DNA from: Mucilaginibacter sp. Bleaf8
Lineage (GTDB): Bacteria; Bacteroidota; Bacteroidia; Sphingobacteriales; Sphingobacteriaceae
Reading direction: 5' to 3'
NCBI RefSeq assembly: GCF_018390515.1
Contig: NZ_JAHBBK010000002.1
Coordinates: forward strand, 353,743 to 417,742
Length of the DNA: 64,000 nucleotides
A model generated the notes under the pieces. That model was given only the letters and a program-made list of their open reading frames with translations, was not told the origin of the DNA and searched no databases. Below are positions 27,172 to 35,945 of this stretch, one piece after another. The translations under genes were made by a program, and so were the position numbers. How positions within the stretch are numbered: the first letter of the stretch is position 1; every line of letters begins with the position of its first letter.

Positions 27172-29862
27172 CTATTTTCTTTTATTCATAAAATCGTACA
27201 GGTAAGTACATTCTCCTACTGCTTGGGCATAGAATTTGGTATTCTTGTAAGCTTTTAGCTCGTCGAAATATTTATTCTCTTTTAGCTGCTCATTGTATTC
27301 TTTCTGTTTCTTATCGTAAGCTTTATAATCCGCATAGTCGGAGTAGCCTGGTTGTACATATTGCTTTTGGGCGCATTTGGCTGCCATAAAGGTACATTTA
27401 GCTTTCATTTCAGGATCGCTGCTTGCTTCACGCGCTTTTAAGTAATACTGCTCCGCTAACGATGCCTGGACATAATCAGCGTCGTAATCATATATGCTTT
27501 TGCGTCCGTAATCCATCGACGACCACTCGTATGAAATCATAGGCCAGGAATTACCGTAGTTGGAGGTGCTGTATAAGCCGTTAGCAAACTGAAAGCATGC
27601 TGCCGCATCTTTTGGATTGGCTTTAAGCTGATTTTGCAACGCAGCCATTTTTTGTGCAAACTTTAGCTTATCATACTTTTCGCCCGAAAAGTTTTTAGGA
27701 TAATCATTAACCTGGGAAGCAAACGGGTTACCCTGTACAGCGTTATCGTTATAGTAGTCACTCACGGCTGTAGCCAACAGCTTTTTGTTTTTAACCTGTT
27801 TAAAGGTCTGCACAGCCTGATCGTACCGGTGTTCGCGAAGATAGTTGGTACCGAGTAATTCGTACAAGTCGTCATTTTTTACTGGTTGCAGTGCGCTGGT
27901 TAAAAAGGCCGTATAGGCATCTGCCGGCTTATGTTGTTTCCAGCTTACAATTTGGGTAAGGTGTGAGGAGTGTAAAAACTTATACCAAAAATCGGGCAGA
28001 CTCATTACAGAATAATAACTATATGAGCCAGCAATCTGGTTACTGTTTTGGCTTTTGAGTAACGCTATCGCAGCTTTGGCGGTATCACCCTGCCTTAAAT
28101 AGGCCGGAGCCAGTACATGGTCATAAAAGTTGCGCTGCGTAATGGCGTAGGTTTTCACATCATCAGCCGATTCTGCATAGTAGTCACCTTTCTTTTTAGA
28201 ATTGGCCGTAGCTTTTTTATTCAGCCACTGCAAAGCCGGCAAAAGCGACTGCTCATTTACGTTGTCAAGCTTTTTTAATTGCTGAGAGGTTAACAGCAGT
28301 TTAATAATTTGTTTCTGACTGTCCATACCCTCGTTCAACTGTTGCTTGTCCAGTTTTTCAATTTCCTGCATACCATCATCCGGTTTATTCTGGATAAAAT
28401 ACAGGTAAGCATTGGCTAATGTGCCTATTTGTGGTTCGGGGTATTGGTCATCGCCGGCAAGCTTGGTGCAAAAGCTTCTTAGCTTTTCAATATGGGCATC
28501 GTATTTAGCCTTAACACTATCCGGCAGGCTTACAAAAAAGCTGCCCTGCGGCATAGCCTGTGCTGTATTGGGTTGGTGATTTTTGCTTCGGGCAAAAGCG
28601 TACCAGCCAAGACCCATCACACCTATTACAATTAAAGCCGCAGCGCTCCATAAAGGTGTATTGCTTTTAGCCGTTGATTGCTGCTTTTTGCGCATAATAA
28701 AGTATATACCTATACCTGCTGCAATAAGCACTATGCCTATAGCTAAAGGCCATATAGCTGTCTTGGACTGCCCGCTTTGCGCCGCTTTAAACATGGTGCT
28801 TTTTGCGCTATAAGTAGCATCGTTATTATTTTCTAAGGCGGGCGTCAGGTAATATTCTTCCAGTTTATTGATCTCGCGAACCAGCAAAACACCGGTCATT
28901 ACCGAGCGCGGATCATTGCTGTAAACTTCTTCCATATCCTCGGTTCCAATTTCGGAATTACCAAAGCCGTTAATGGCGTGCAACGTAGCCTTATCCTGGT
29001 TGTTTTGAGCCAGTTTCAGGATATCATTAAATTCTGCATTGGTAAACTGGTAATCTTTATAGGCCTGTATACGGCGCTCGGGGTAATTGGCAAACACCTT
29101 TGAAAACAGGTAAGCTGCTTTTACCGTATCGCCCAGTTTACGCTCTTCGCCGGCTTTGAGTGCCAGAGCCCAGCCTTTTACATGGCTTTGCGAAGGCAGC
29201 TTGGCTATATGCTGTTCGTAAACGCCATTGGCGCCTTCAAAGTTCTTGGCATAATGCATCAGGCGTTGAGCCTGATAAAAGTAACGGAGCTTTAAAAAAT
29301 CGTTGTTAGCTGTTTGCGCATAGGTAAGCGCCTGTTGGCCGGCAGTGTCCAGAGCTGCCGTGTCAATAGGTTCCGGATCCCACAAATCGAACCTTGTATT
29401 AGCAAGCGGTTCAACCGAGCGGGCAAACTGGTAATACTGCAATGCCGGTTGGTTGTTGGGTTGAGTTAATGCGTTTACAAACGTATTACCGGCAATGCTA
29501 TCAGCCAGCGGTGTTCCTTCACCCGCCAGATGCTGATCTAACCGAACGTTGCTTACACTATCTAAATGATACAATACCTTTTCGGCATCGGCAGGCTTAA
29601 CGGATGAACCTAAATAGGCAGCCCATTCTTTGGCATTAATTGTAGCTTCGCTTGCAGGTGCAGTATCATCGTACAAAAAGCTGTAGTTGGTAAAATAAAA
29701 CGAGCCGAAATCTTTTTTACCCTGTATGTTTGGGTTAAAAAAAGAGGTATAATAATCATAAGGATCGGGTTCATCAGAACAGGCTTGTATAATTGCAAGC
29801 CCGGCGAAAAAAGTACCGATTATGCTAACGGAATAGAGCAGCAGTTTTTTCCAGCGATTCAT
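27172..29862 (-). CDS. Large TPR-like membrane/lipoprotein of unknown function
   Basis: An 896-residue protein I do not recognise by name. It begins with an export signal ending in IIQAC, a possible lipobox with Cys28. Two hydrophobic helices lie near residues 370-392 and 404-425 (AIWPLAIGIVLIAAG; AAALIVIGVMGLGW), splitting the protein into two large extracytoplasmic parts. Both parts are rich in helical, TPR-like stretches, for example AAYLFSKVFANYPERR and YDQAVQTFKQVKNKK. Its start overlaps the end of the upstream gene by 38 bases, so the two are translationally coupled. A scaffold or cell-envelope role is a guess. Confidence 0.75.
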   Translation of the reverse strand: MNRWKKLLLYSVSIIGTFFAGLAIIQACSDEPDPYDYYTSFFNPNIQGKKDFGSFYFTNYSFLYDDTAPASEATINAKEWAAYLGSSVKPADAEKVLYHLDSVSNVRLDQHLAGEGTPLADSIAGNTFVNALTQPNNQPALQYYQFARSVEPLANTRFDLWDPEPIDTAALDTAGQQALTYAQTANNDFLKLRYFYQAQRLMHYAKNFEGANGVYEQHIAKLPSQSHVKGWALALKAGEERKLGDTVKAAYLFSKVFANYPERRIQAYKDYQFTNAEFNDILKLAQNNQDKATLHAINGFGNSEIGTEDMEEVYSNDPRSVMTGVLLVREINKLEEYYLTPALENNNDATYSAKSTMFKAAQSGQSKTAIWPLAIGIVLIAAGIGIYFIMRKKQQSTAKSNTPLWSAAALIVIGVMGLGWYAFARSKNHQPNTAQAMPQGSFFVSLPDSVKAKYDAHIEKLRSFCTKLAGDDQYPEPQIGTLANAYLYFIQNKPDDGMQEIEKLDKQQLNEGMDSQKQIIKLLLTSQQLKKLDNVNEQSLLPALQWLNKKATANSKKKGDYYAESADDVKTYAITQRNFYDHVLAPAYLRQGDTAKAAIALLKSQNSNQIAGSYSYYSVMSLPDFWYKFLHSSHLTQIVSWKQHKPADAYTAFLTSALQPVKNDDLYELLGTNYLREHRYDQAVQTFKQVKNKKLLATAVSDYYNDNAVQGNPFASQVNDYPKNFSGEKYDKLKFAQKMAALQNQLKANPKDAAACFQFANGLYSTSNYGNSWPMISYEWSSMDYGRKSIYDYDADYVQASLAEQYYLKAREASSDPEMKAKCTFMAAKCAQKQYVQPGYSDYADYKAYDKKQKEYNEQLKENKYFDELKAYKNTKFYAQAVGECTYLYDFMNKRK

Positions 29863-30850
29863 AAGTATGTTGTTTAAGTGTAGGTTCGTCTAAGTGAAAG
29901 TATATTACGTTAATGGTGTCTGAGTGGAGATGTTTTGATAAGTGTTTTGCCGCTTGTTGCAATTGTGCGGCTGGTATGTTTTCCCATCGTATCTCGTCGT
30001 TTGCTTTTATGCCGTAATTAGGCAGGTCGGTTTTGGCCTTATAGCAGCTGTTGCCTGTATAATTAAACCATTGGTGTTGCTTTAATACCTCTTGATTTAC
30101 TCTTTTAGCAATGCCTTTATATTGCTTGTCTTGAAACACTACCGCCCAGCTAAACAAGGGTAGACCTACGTCGATAGGAAGGGCATAGTTGCCCAAGTTA
30201 CTACCGGCGTATTTTTCGAGCTCACTTTGTTCCAGTATGGAGTTGTGCAAACCGTATTGGCGTAAATTACCCATGTTGTAGCACATTAACATTACCCGGT
30301 TGGCCGGTGGTATGCCGCTGCTTTGCTGATTTTTAAGTTGGTGCAACCGGAGGGTTACAGATAAAGCCCTTTGGTGCATAGCAGCATTTTGCCTGATACG
30401 TTGCAGTAAGTAAAAATAGTTATTACGGGTTGATTTTGTCCAGTCGCAATCTATTTGCAATTCATTGAACTGCGATTTACCGGCCTGCTTGGTTTTACCC
30501 TGTACAAAGGTTACAATTTTACCGGCTAAATCATCCAACTGCTGTTGGGTGCGACGGGAGAGTACGCTATTTACAATAAACACAACAGGGATGAGTTCAA
30601 CCGAGTCGGCAACGGGGGACTGAAAATTTATAGGAGAAACAGGTTCGGGCTCGCCATGCTCACCCTGATGCACATCCATAATGCGCACATATAGCTTTTG
30701 GCAATGCAACTTATTAAAGTAGCTATTTTCTGTACCGGTCGGTTTATATTTCGTTTTCCAGAAATAAAATGAAGTGTTAACCTTGGTGTTATGGCCGCAT
30801 GAGGTAAAAATAACCATCAGACTCAAAACCAATGCCCATGGTATATGCAT
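29825..30850 (-). CDS. Lipoprotein of unknown function, possibly TIM-barrel (DUF3142-like)
   Basis: A 341-residue lipoprotein: signal peptide with lipobox FTSC and Cys18 when started at 30850; the frame is open to an ATG at 30889, whose 13 extra residues would precede the signal. The body contains ELQIDCDWTKSTRNNYFYLL followed by ALSVTLRLHQL and NRVMLMCYNMG, a beta-strand/helix succession with acidic strand ends that recalls glycosidase-like TIM barrels such as DUF3142; this resemblance is tentative. It overlaps the following TPR-like gene by 38 bases, so they probably work together. Confidence 0.7.
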   Translation of the reverse strand: MHIPWALVLSLMVIFTSCGHNTKVNTSFYFWKTKYKPTGTENSYFNKLHCQKLYVRIMDVHQGEHGEPEPVSPINFQSPVADSVELIPVVFIVNSVLSRRTQQQLDDLAGKIVTFVQGKTKQAGKSQFNELQIDCDWTKSTRNNYFYLLQRIRQNAAMHQRALSVTLRLHQLKNQQSSGIPPANRVMLMCYNMGNLRQYGLHNSILEQSELEKYAGSNLGNYALPIDVGLPLFSWAVVFQDKQYKGIAKRVNQEVLKQHQWFNYTGNSCYKAKTDLPNYGIKANDEIRWENIPAAQLQQAAKHLSKHLHSDTINVIYFHLDEPTLKQHTYESLEKTAALFR

Positions 30851-31002
30851 CCGGTTAAAGCAGGCGTTAGGTTGTGATTTTAAGGTCATGCAGATATTTA
30901 ACTCAATAGGTAAGCTAATGTTTGCTGTAAAATAATAACCGGTTATGCCGGTTGCATTTGCTTACAAAATAAATAAACTGTCTGGCAAAATTATAATGTT
31001 AT

Positions 31003-31042
31003 ATGCAAACAGCCCGGGTTTATATGCCCGGGCTGTTTGCAT
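31003..31042 (-). terminator. Strong hairpin after the DUF4397 gene
   Basis: Arms ATGCAAACAGCCCGGG and CCCGGGCTGTTTGCAT around an 8-base loop. No long T-run follows on the minus strand, so it may be a terminator or a 3'-end stabilizer. Confidence 0.65.
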
Positions 31043-31063
31043 TTCTGTGTTATCTTAACAGTA

Positions 31064-31789
31064 TCAATAGTACAGAACATTGTTCTGAATATTGGCGTTC
31101 AGTTTGGTCTGCTCCGAACCGTTATTCAGGCCTTGCAGCCATACGGTATAAATTGCATCGCCTTTTATTTTTACATCTGTTAGGGTAACCAATACATTAT
31201 TGGTGCCGGCTTGCCTGATTTCAAAGGTATAAGTACTGTTACCATTTACCGGTATAAAGGCCGAAGCGCTTTTGTACGATTTGTTGGTGGCTAATACAGC
31301 ACCATTCTTAATAGCCAAATCAACCGCAGGTGCATTAGGGCTTACATTTACCAAGCGGATAGTAGCTTTACCAGCAGCCGGGCGGTTAATAGAATCGCGC
31401 ACTAAAAAGTATTCGGCTTGCGCAGGCATGTTGGTTAGGTAAAGCGTATAAAACTGATTTTGCTGTAAGGTTAGGGTGTCTGATTTGATTTTTTGCTGCG
31501 TGCCTGATAAATAAAAGGTAGCAGTTCTTTTACCGGTATAGGCTTGTATGTAGTCAATGCCGTCACCATAAATCATCGCCTGGTTATTCGCCTTGTTCTG
31601 GTCAAGATAAAAATCAAGTGCCTGCGAACCAGGTGATGCATTAACTACCGATACAAGCGCCCGTGCAGGAGCCGCAGCGTAGTCATTGTCATTGTTTTTC
31701 AGACAGGATGAGAAGAACACAGCCAGCATGCACACCATCATTATCATTGCCGGCCTTTTTGCAGTTACAAATAGTTTAGTTGTTTTCAT
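31064..31789 (-). CDS. DUF4397-domain lipoprotein
   Basis: A 241-residue lipoprotein. Starting at 31789 (MKTTKLFVTAKRP) gives a signal peptide with lipobox FSSC and Cys29; the longer frame from 31825 adds 12 unlikely residues. The body has two DUF4397 beta-sandwich repeats, each opening with a VxVVNASPG or VRLVNVSPNAPAVDL motif. Such proteins are anchored in the Bacteroidota envelope; their function is not known. It stands alone between hairpin-marked ends. Confidence 0.85.
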   Translation of the reverse strand: MKTTKLFVTAKRPAMIMMVCMLAVFFSSCLKNNDNDYAAAPARALVSVVNASPGSQALDFYLDQNKANNQAMIYGDGIDYIQAYTGKRTATFYLSGTQQKIKSDTLTLQQNQFYTLYLTNMPAQAEYFLVRDSINRPAAGKATIRLVNVSPNAPAVDLAIKNGAVLATNKSYKSASAFIPVNGNSTYTFEIRQAGTNNVLVTLTDVKIKGDAIYTVWLQGLNNGSEQTKLNANIQNNVLYY

Positions 31790-31906
31790 AACAAGTTTCT
31801 TAGCATTAGTAATACCATTACGCAAATGGTTAATGATATGCTACTACTGTTAATGAAAAATTTGTACAACTATTCAGCATAAAGCGCAAATTCTGTGAAA
31901 TACTCA

Positions 31907-32530
31907 TTACTGATTAAGAAATTCCTGAAGATTAGTGTAGAACTGCCCCAAGTGGTACCCATCTACCAGCGCATGATTTACATATACGGTAAAGGACATT
32001 TCTTTTTTACCGTCACTATCTACTAACTTACCAACCGATATTTTAGGGCAGCTATCAGCCGCTTTTAAGCTGAAAGGCTGAGATATGGATGAAAAGTCGA
32101 TCCAGGGCAGGGCCGAAAAATGTATAATATTTTCTTGGTATCCTGTTGTAAACAGGCCGGTGGCGTTTTTTATCCGTTCAATTTCGGCTTTAAGGCCTTC
32201 ATCAAACAAATCAAAATCTTCGTGGAATTTAATGTTTGAGAAACCGAAGGTATGATCATCCCGCAGTATAGTGGCCGATACATCGATGCTGTCATAGCTA
32301 TATACCTCGTCGCCCTCAATTCGATACCGGAAATACTCCACCGAGTTTACCGCCAGCATGGTTTTATGCAGGTAGTAATTGAAAAAAGATACGCCGGCTT
32401 GCCTGGCTTGCAGGTAGGCCTGGGTGCAATCTACTTTGGCCGTAACGCCATAGTAGGGGTTTTCAAACTGTTTAAAAAAGTTAAAATGCTCTTTGCGGTT
32501 CCAGCTTTCAATATTTATTTTATGCTTCAT
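31907..32530 (-). CDS. Chloramphenicol-acetyltransferase-like acyltransferase
   Basis: A 207-residue protein of the CAT family (PF00302), trimeric acetyl-CoA-dependent O-acetyltransferases. The catalytic segment VNHALVDGYH contains His186 and Asp190, corresponding to the HHxxxDG motif (first His replaced by Asn, as often occurs). The N-terminal NRKEHFNFFKQFENP segment is typical. The start at 32530 (MKHKINIESWNR) matches the family; the frame extends to 32662 with 44 unrelated residues. Many genomic homologues in Bacteroidota are not proven to acetylate chloramphenicol, so resistance should not be assumed. Confidence 0.85.
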   Translation of the reverse strand: MKHKINIESWNRKEHFNFFKQFENPYYGVTAKVDCTQAYLQARQAGVSFFNYYLHKTMLAVNSVEYFRYRIEGDEVYSYDSIDVSATILRDDHTFGFSNIKFHEDFDLFDEGLKAEIERIKNATGLFTTGYQENIIHFSALPWIDFSSISQPFSLKAADSCPKISVGKLVDSDGKKEMSFTVYVNHALVDGYHLGQFYTNLQEFLNQ

Positions 32531-32806
32531 GGCTGATATAAATAGCAGGCACTGATAAAGAATCAGTTGATGTTTAAGTGAAGCAAAGGTAACGTTAGCC
32601 TCCAAAATAATAGGGTGTAGATATGAAATATACCATTCCGTTTTGATAAGAAGGGTTTTCAAATTGATTATTAATTGTCAATGCTTTAAATATCTACTAT
32701 CTATAAATGGCTGATTGTCAGTTGGGTCGTGATCTTGTGTGATTTAGGTATGCGTTTAGCGGTGGTGCTGCTTAATAAAGTGAAATCCTATAAATAATCT
32801 AACATT

Positions 32807-33334
32807 ATGAATGCTGACCCTTTTGGCTTTAAGTGCAAACTCACCGAAAAGCCGCACCAAGCCACTGTTTGTTTACGATTTCAACACATTAAATGTGATC
32901 TATTACTGGCGCAATGCGATCTCAGTATACTCAGCACTTACATGCTCTTTATTTTCAGCGTTGTAAAAAGTAACGGTTTATTTTCTGTACAAGGAAGTGG
33001 GGGAGAAGCAATTTCGCTTATGTGTATGCTACTGATGTTGGTGTTGTATGTTGGTATTTATTGGTATAACATAAAAAGGAAAATTATAGTGGCAATGCCT
33101 GTACCATATGTTATAAACTCGCAGCAGAGTATAGAGAAAAGATTGCATACTATACGAATAAAGCTTAGGGCTTTAAATGGCATTATAATATTGGGCTGGA
33201 TTATATTCCTATACGCCAATAATCAGGCAAATGCTAAAATCCTTCAATTGTTTCCGCTTGTAAGTAGCACACTGTATATTGGGTGTATAGCTTTACTATT
33301 ACGTTTGCTTATCTATCGAAATCAGGCAAAATAG
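32807..33334 (+). CDS. Small membrane protein of unknown function
   Basis: A 175-residue frame not recognised. It has hydrophobic helices near residues 40-55, 68-88, 121-139 and 147-168, with a basic linker YNIKRKIIVA and a charged stretch EKRLHTIRIKLRA between them. The first 45 residues look less like a membrane protein start, so an internal ATG may be the true start. AT-rich and without conserved motifs. Moderately likely to be a real gene. Confidence 0.45.
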   Translation: MNADPFGFKCKLTEKPHQATVCLRFQHIKCDLLLAQCDLSILSTYMLFIFSVVKSNGLFSVQGSGGEAISLMCMLLMLVLYVGIYWYNIKRKIIVAMPVPYVINSQQSIEKRLHTIRIKLRALNGIIILGWIIFLYANNQANAKILQLFPLVSSTLYIGCIALLLRLLIYRNQAK

Positions 33335-33402
33335 GTGAGGTTAAATTTGAAAAGCAGAATAGTTAGAAACAATGTGTTCAATATTAAAGTAGTAGGTTTT
33401 GT

Positions 33403-34392
33403 TTAAAGACGAACCATGTTTTTGTCTTTAACAGCACTTTCAATCTCTTTGAAGATTTCACTAACCGAAGTGGTGCTATGGTGTTGACGCATCTGAACTT
33501 TGAAAGCTCTTTTCTGTTGAATAATATATGGTAACTTTTTTAAGAATTCAGTATAACTCTTGAGCATCCAGAACTTGCCTGTAAAAATCTTGGGAATCAG
33601 ATCTATCAGGGTAATTTGTAAAAACCATAAAACGAGCGCCATTTTATGCAAATGAAGCGCGTGTAAGTAATATCTGTTACGGAAGTAGATCATTTTAACC
33701 CAACGTGCCGTTTTGTAGTTTTTTGTGCTGGCTGATAACTCATGTCCGCAAACGGACTGATGTTCATAGTAGCATCGCCAATTCAATCGCCATGCCCGTA
33801 GGCTAAGCTCAAAATCTTCACCATAAAAAGGGGAGAACAACTCATTGAATCCACCCAGTTCTTTTAATTTTTTTGCGTTTACAAGTGCGTTTGCGCCAGA
33901 TAGGTACAGCGTTAAGGTTTGCGCATTTTCGGGTTGGTAATAAAAGTAGGCGGTTTTAAGCTTAAAGCCATTAAACTTCGGCATTCTGGCCGCATCTTGA
34001 ATGGATGGGCCATTCATATCAGTGATACGCCCCATAACGCCGAATGTATCGTCCTTTTCGAAATATTTCCATTGATGGTCGAAATAATCAGCCGCCAGCT
34101 TAATGTCCGAATTCAGTAGCATAATCAGCTCCATCTGCGCAGCCTTTATACCCTGATTGCATGTAAAAGAAAATCCGCTGTTCTTTTCGTTTACTATCAC
34201 TCTTATATCAGGATAATTTTCACGTAGAAAGAAAACTGAATCGTCCTTTGAACAATCATCAACAATTATAATCTCATACAGGGTGCCGCTATTATTTATA
34301 GCCTTGAGAGTAAACGGCAGATACAGTTCCAGCAAATGCCTGCCATTGTAGTTCGGTATAACGATGGATATTGTCTTAGTGTGCGTGTACAT
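33403..34392 (-). CDS. Family 2 glycosyltransferase
   Basis: A 329-residue GT-A-fold glycosyltransferase (GT2), which transfers a sugar from a nucleotide-sugar to a cell-surface glycan. Motifs: SIVIPNYNGRHLL at the N-terminus, IIVDDCSKDDS with the first acidic pair, MLLNSDIKL with the metal-binding DxD-like segment, and GGFNELFSPFYGEDFELSLRAW with the catalytic acidic region. The C-terminal 100 residues are amphipathic and basic and could contact the membrane. It follows the GT9-like gene by 21 bases on the same strand. Donor and acceptor unknown. Confidence 0.88.
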   Translation of the reverse strand: MYTHTKTISIVIPNYNGRHLLELYLPFTLKAINNSGTLYEIIIVDDCSKDDSVFFLRENYPDIRVIVNEKNSGFSFTCNQGIKAAQMELIMLLNSDIKLAADYFDHQWKYFEKDDTFGVMGRITDMNGPSIQDAARMPKFNGFKLKTAYFYYQPENAQTLTLYLSGANALVNAKKLKELGGFNELFSPFYGEDFELSLRAWRLNWRCYYEHQSVCGHELSASTKNYKTARWVKMIYFRNRYYLHALHLHKMALVLWFLQITLIDLIPKIFTGKFWMLKSYTEFLKKLPYIIQQKRAFKVQMRQHHSTTSVSEIFKEIESAVKDKNMVRL

Positions 34393-34413
34393 TTTATTAT
34401 GGCCTGATCAACG

Positions 34414-35364
34414 TTATGCTTGACGAAAATAGAGTTCTTTGACCAAGCCCTCTAAGTGATGTTGAAAATAAAAATCGTGGGCGTTTTCTCCTTCCGGCAC
34501 AACATTAGCTATTTTAGCATATACTTCTAAAATACGAGGGACTTTTAACGCTTCTGCAACAGAGTAGGGAAACGATTGGTTGCCGATAAATAATTTACAG
34601 CCTGCCAATATCCGGGCAAGTATAAGAAAATCATTAACCTCCGTCCAGATTAAATCAGGAATTTGTTTCTTCATATCCTCATATTCCGATTTAACGCCGA
34701 TGAAAATTAGATTTTTATATTCTTTTAAAAAAGAATAATTGATTGCTGAATTCCGGTATCGTTCGCTTCTGGCTAAAACAATAGTGTTTGCATAGGTGGT
34801 GTCAGGTTCAACTTTGAGCCACTGTTTCCAAAGTTCGGGCGTAACGCCTGTAAAATAACTGTACCAACGTGCAATATTACCGCTGCCAAGCGAAATAGTT
34901 TTTGACCGTACAATGTCGAAGTTAATGTGAATTTTTTGGTCGTTGTAAATGGTACAACTAGTTATATATTCCTGACTGTTAAGCAAAGGGGTCAGTAACG
35001 AAACTGTCTTCTCATTCAGCATAACTGCACCCATGGAGTGAGAGGCGTAACCGGATAATACCAGCGGCTGATTCGTTCTCAAGTACAAGTTGATTGGTAC
35101 TTTTGTGATTTCATGTAATTTCTTAACCGTTGGAAGCGCATATATTACGTCTCCGGCATTGCCGCTGTGCATTACATTTAGGCAGCCATCTTGTTGTGCT
35201 TGCTTAATTATCTTTTCGGATGTGTCTAAGATATCTATACCAGTAAAAAATTGGGTAATCTGTTCGTTTTTATAATTATCCAGCTCCCATTTGTAAATTT
35301 TATACTGATGGCGATTCGTGTATTTCAGCCAAAGCTTACTAATGGTATTTCTCTTTTTAAACAT
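34414..35364 (-). CDS. GT9-like (heptosyltransferase-fold) glycosyltransferase, probable
   Basis: A 316-residue protein without membrane segments. NVMHSGNAGDVIYALPTVKKL resembles the N-terminal nucleotide-sugar-binding loop of ADP-heptose:LPS heptosyltransferases (shown here only as a landmark), and ARILAGCKLFIGNQSFPYSVAEAL resembles their C-terminal donor-site motif (xGNxS/T-x-xxHxA, with the His replaced). It is therefore probably a GT-B-fold surface-glycan enzyme or a divergent relative. It is co-directional with the GT2 gene, which starts 21 bases after its stop. Both genes are AT-richer than the surroundings by eye. Confidence 0.6.
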   Translation of the reverse strand: MFKKRNTISKLWLKYTNRHQYKIYKWELDNYKNEQITQFFTGIDILDTSEKIIKQAQQDGCLNVMHSGNAGDVIYALPTVKKLHEITKVPINLYLRTNQPLVLSGYASHSMGAVMLNEKTVSLLTPLLNSQEYITSCTIYNDQKIHINFDIVRSKTISLGSGNIARWYSYFTGVTPELWKQWLKVEPDTTYANTIVLARSERYRNSAINYSFLKEYKNLIFIGVKSEYEDMKKQIPDLIWTEVNDFLILARILAGCKLFIGNQSFPYSVAEALKVPRILEVYAKIANVVPEGENAHDFYFQHHLEGLVKELYFRQA

Positions 35365-35442
35365 TTCCTGTAAAAACGCTTTAATTCTGTTTTCAAATAA
35401 ACGCTGAAAATAGTAATACTTGAATAGAATATGCTAAAACAA

Positions 35443-35476
35443 AAAAGCCCTTAAATCATATGATTTAAGGGCTTTT
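35443..35476 (-). terminator. Terminator after tRNA-Pro
   Basis: A perfect palindrome, AAAAGCCCTTAAATCA with its complement, followed on the minus strand by a T-run. It lies 7 bases beyond the 3' end of the tRNA. Confidence 0.85.
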
Positions 35477-35483
35477 GGTATCG

Positions 35484-35557
35484 TCGGGATGGCAGGATTC
35501 GAACCTGCGGCCTCCACATCCCAAATGTGGCGCGATACCGGGCTACGCTACATCCCG
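35484..35557 (-). tRNA. tRNA-Pro (anticodon TGG)
   Basis: The minus strand folds as a complete cloverleaf: acceptor arms CGGGATG/CATCCCG, anticodon arm CCACA-TTTGGGA-TGTGG giving anticodon TGG, and T-arm GCAGGTTCGAATCCTGC. The CCA end is not encoded. A consensus promoter lies just upstream and a perfect palindromic terminator just downstream, so it is a single-gene transcript. Confidence 0.95.
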
Positions 35558-35567
35558 TAAGGGTTTG

Positions 35568-35597
35568 CAAAGATAATTATTTATTTACAATTGCAAA
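35568..35597 (-). promoter_or_regulatory. Promoter of tRNA-Pro
   Basis: On the minus strand TTTG (35594-35597) is followed after 18 bases by TATCTTTG (35568-35575), an exact match to the Bacteroidota -33/-7 pattern, placing the start of transcription just ahead of the mature tRNA 5' end at 35557. Confidence 0.75.
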
Positions 35598-35877
35598 ATT
35601 TTTTTTCATTTTTTCTATTGCCTATTTAGTAGAGTAAAACTGTTACTAAGTTGCTATATGTCAATGAATTGCCGATTAAATTAAAACTTGTTTGACTTGG
35701 TTTAGAAGTCGTTTCGTTTAAACCGTGAGCAAAAGTACAAAATCAGAACACATTTCAAATACCTTTATGCAATAAAAATGATGCGATAGTGGTAGTGCAT
35801 TGTATATCAGTAGTATAAAATTAAAAAAGCATTAAGCTTGTGTTAGGTAAGGTAAGCCTGAATGCGGTTTTAAGCAA
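35598..35877. other. AT-rich non-coding stretch upstream of tRNA-Pro
   Basis: No gene, RNA or strong repeat is visible between the tRNA promoter and the terminator of the phytochrome gene. Confidence 0.5.
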
Positions 35878-35910
35878 AAAAGGCGACATTCTCAATGAAT
35901 GTCGCCTTTT
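35878..35910 (-). terminator. Terminator after the bacteriophytochrome gene
   Basis: Perfect 14-bp arms AAAAGGCGACATTC / GAATGTCGCCTTTT with a 5-base loop, followed on the minus strand by further Ts, 36 bases after the stop codon. Confidence 0.88.
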
Positions 35911-35945
35911 GAAATAGGTTTTATATTACTGTATACAGGATTATC

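Noticed and set aside
31907..32530. Chloramphenicol resistance gene
   Set aside because: The family is CAT-like and has the catalytic His, but nothing shows the substrate is chloramphenicol and no mobile or resistance context surrounds it.
35484..35557. tRNA-Pro as an integrated-element attachment site
   Set aside because: No integrase gene and no second copy of the tRNA 3' end were seen in the window.
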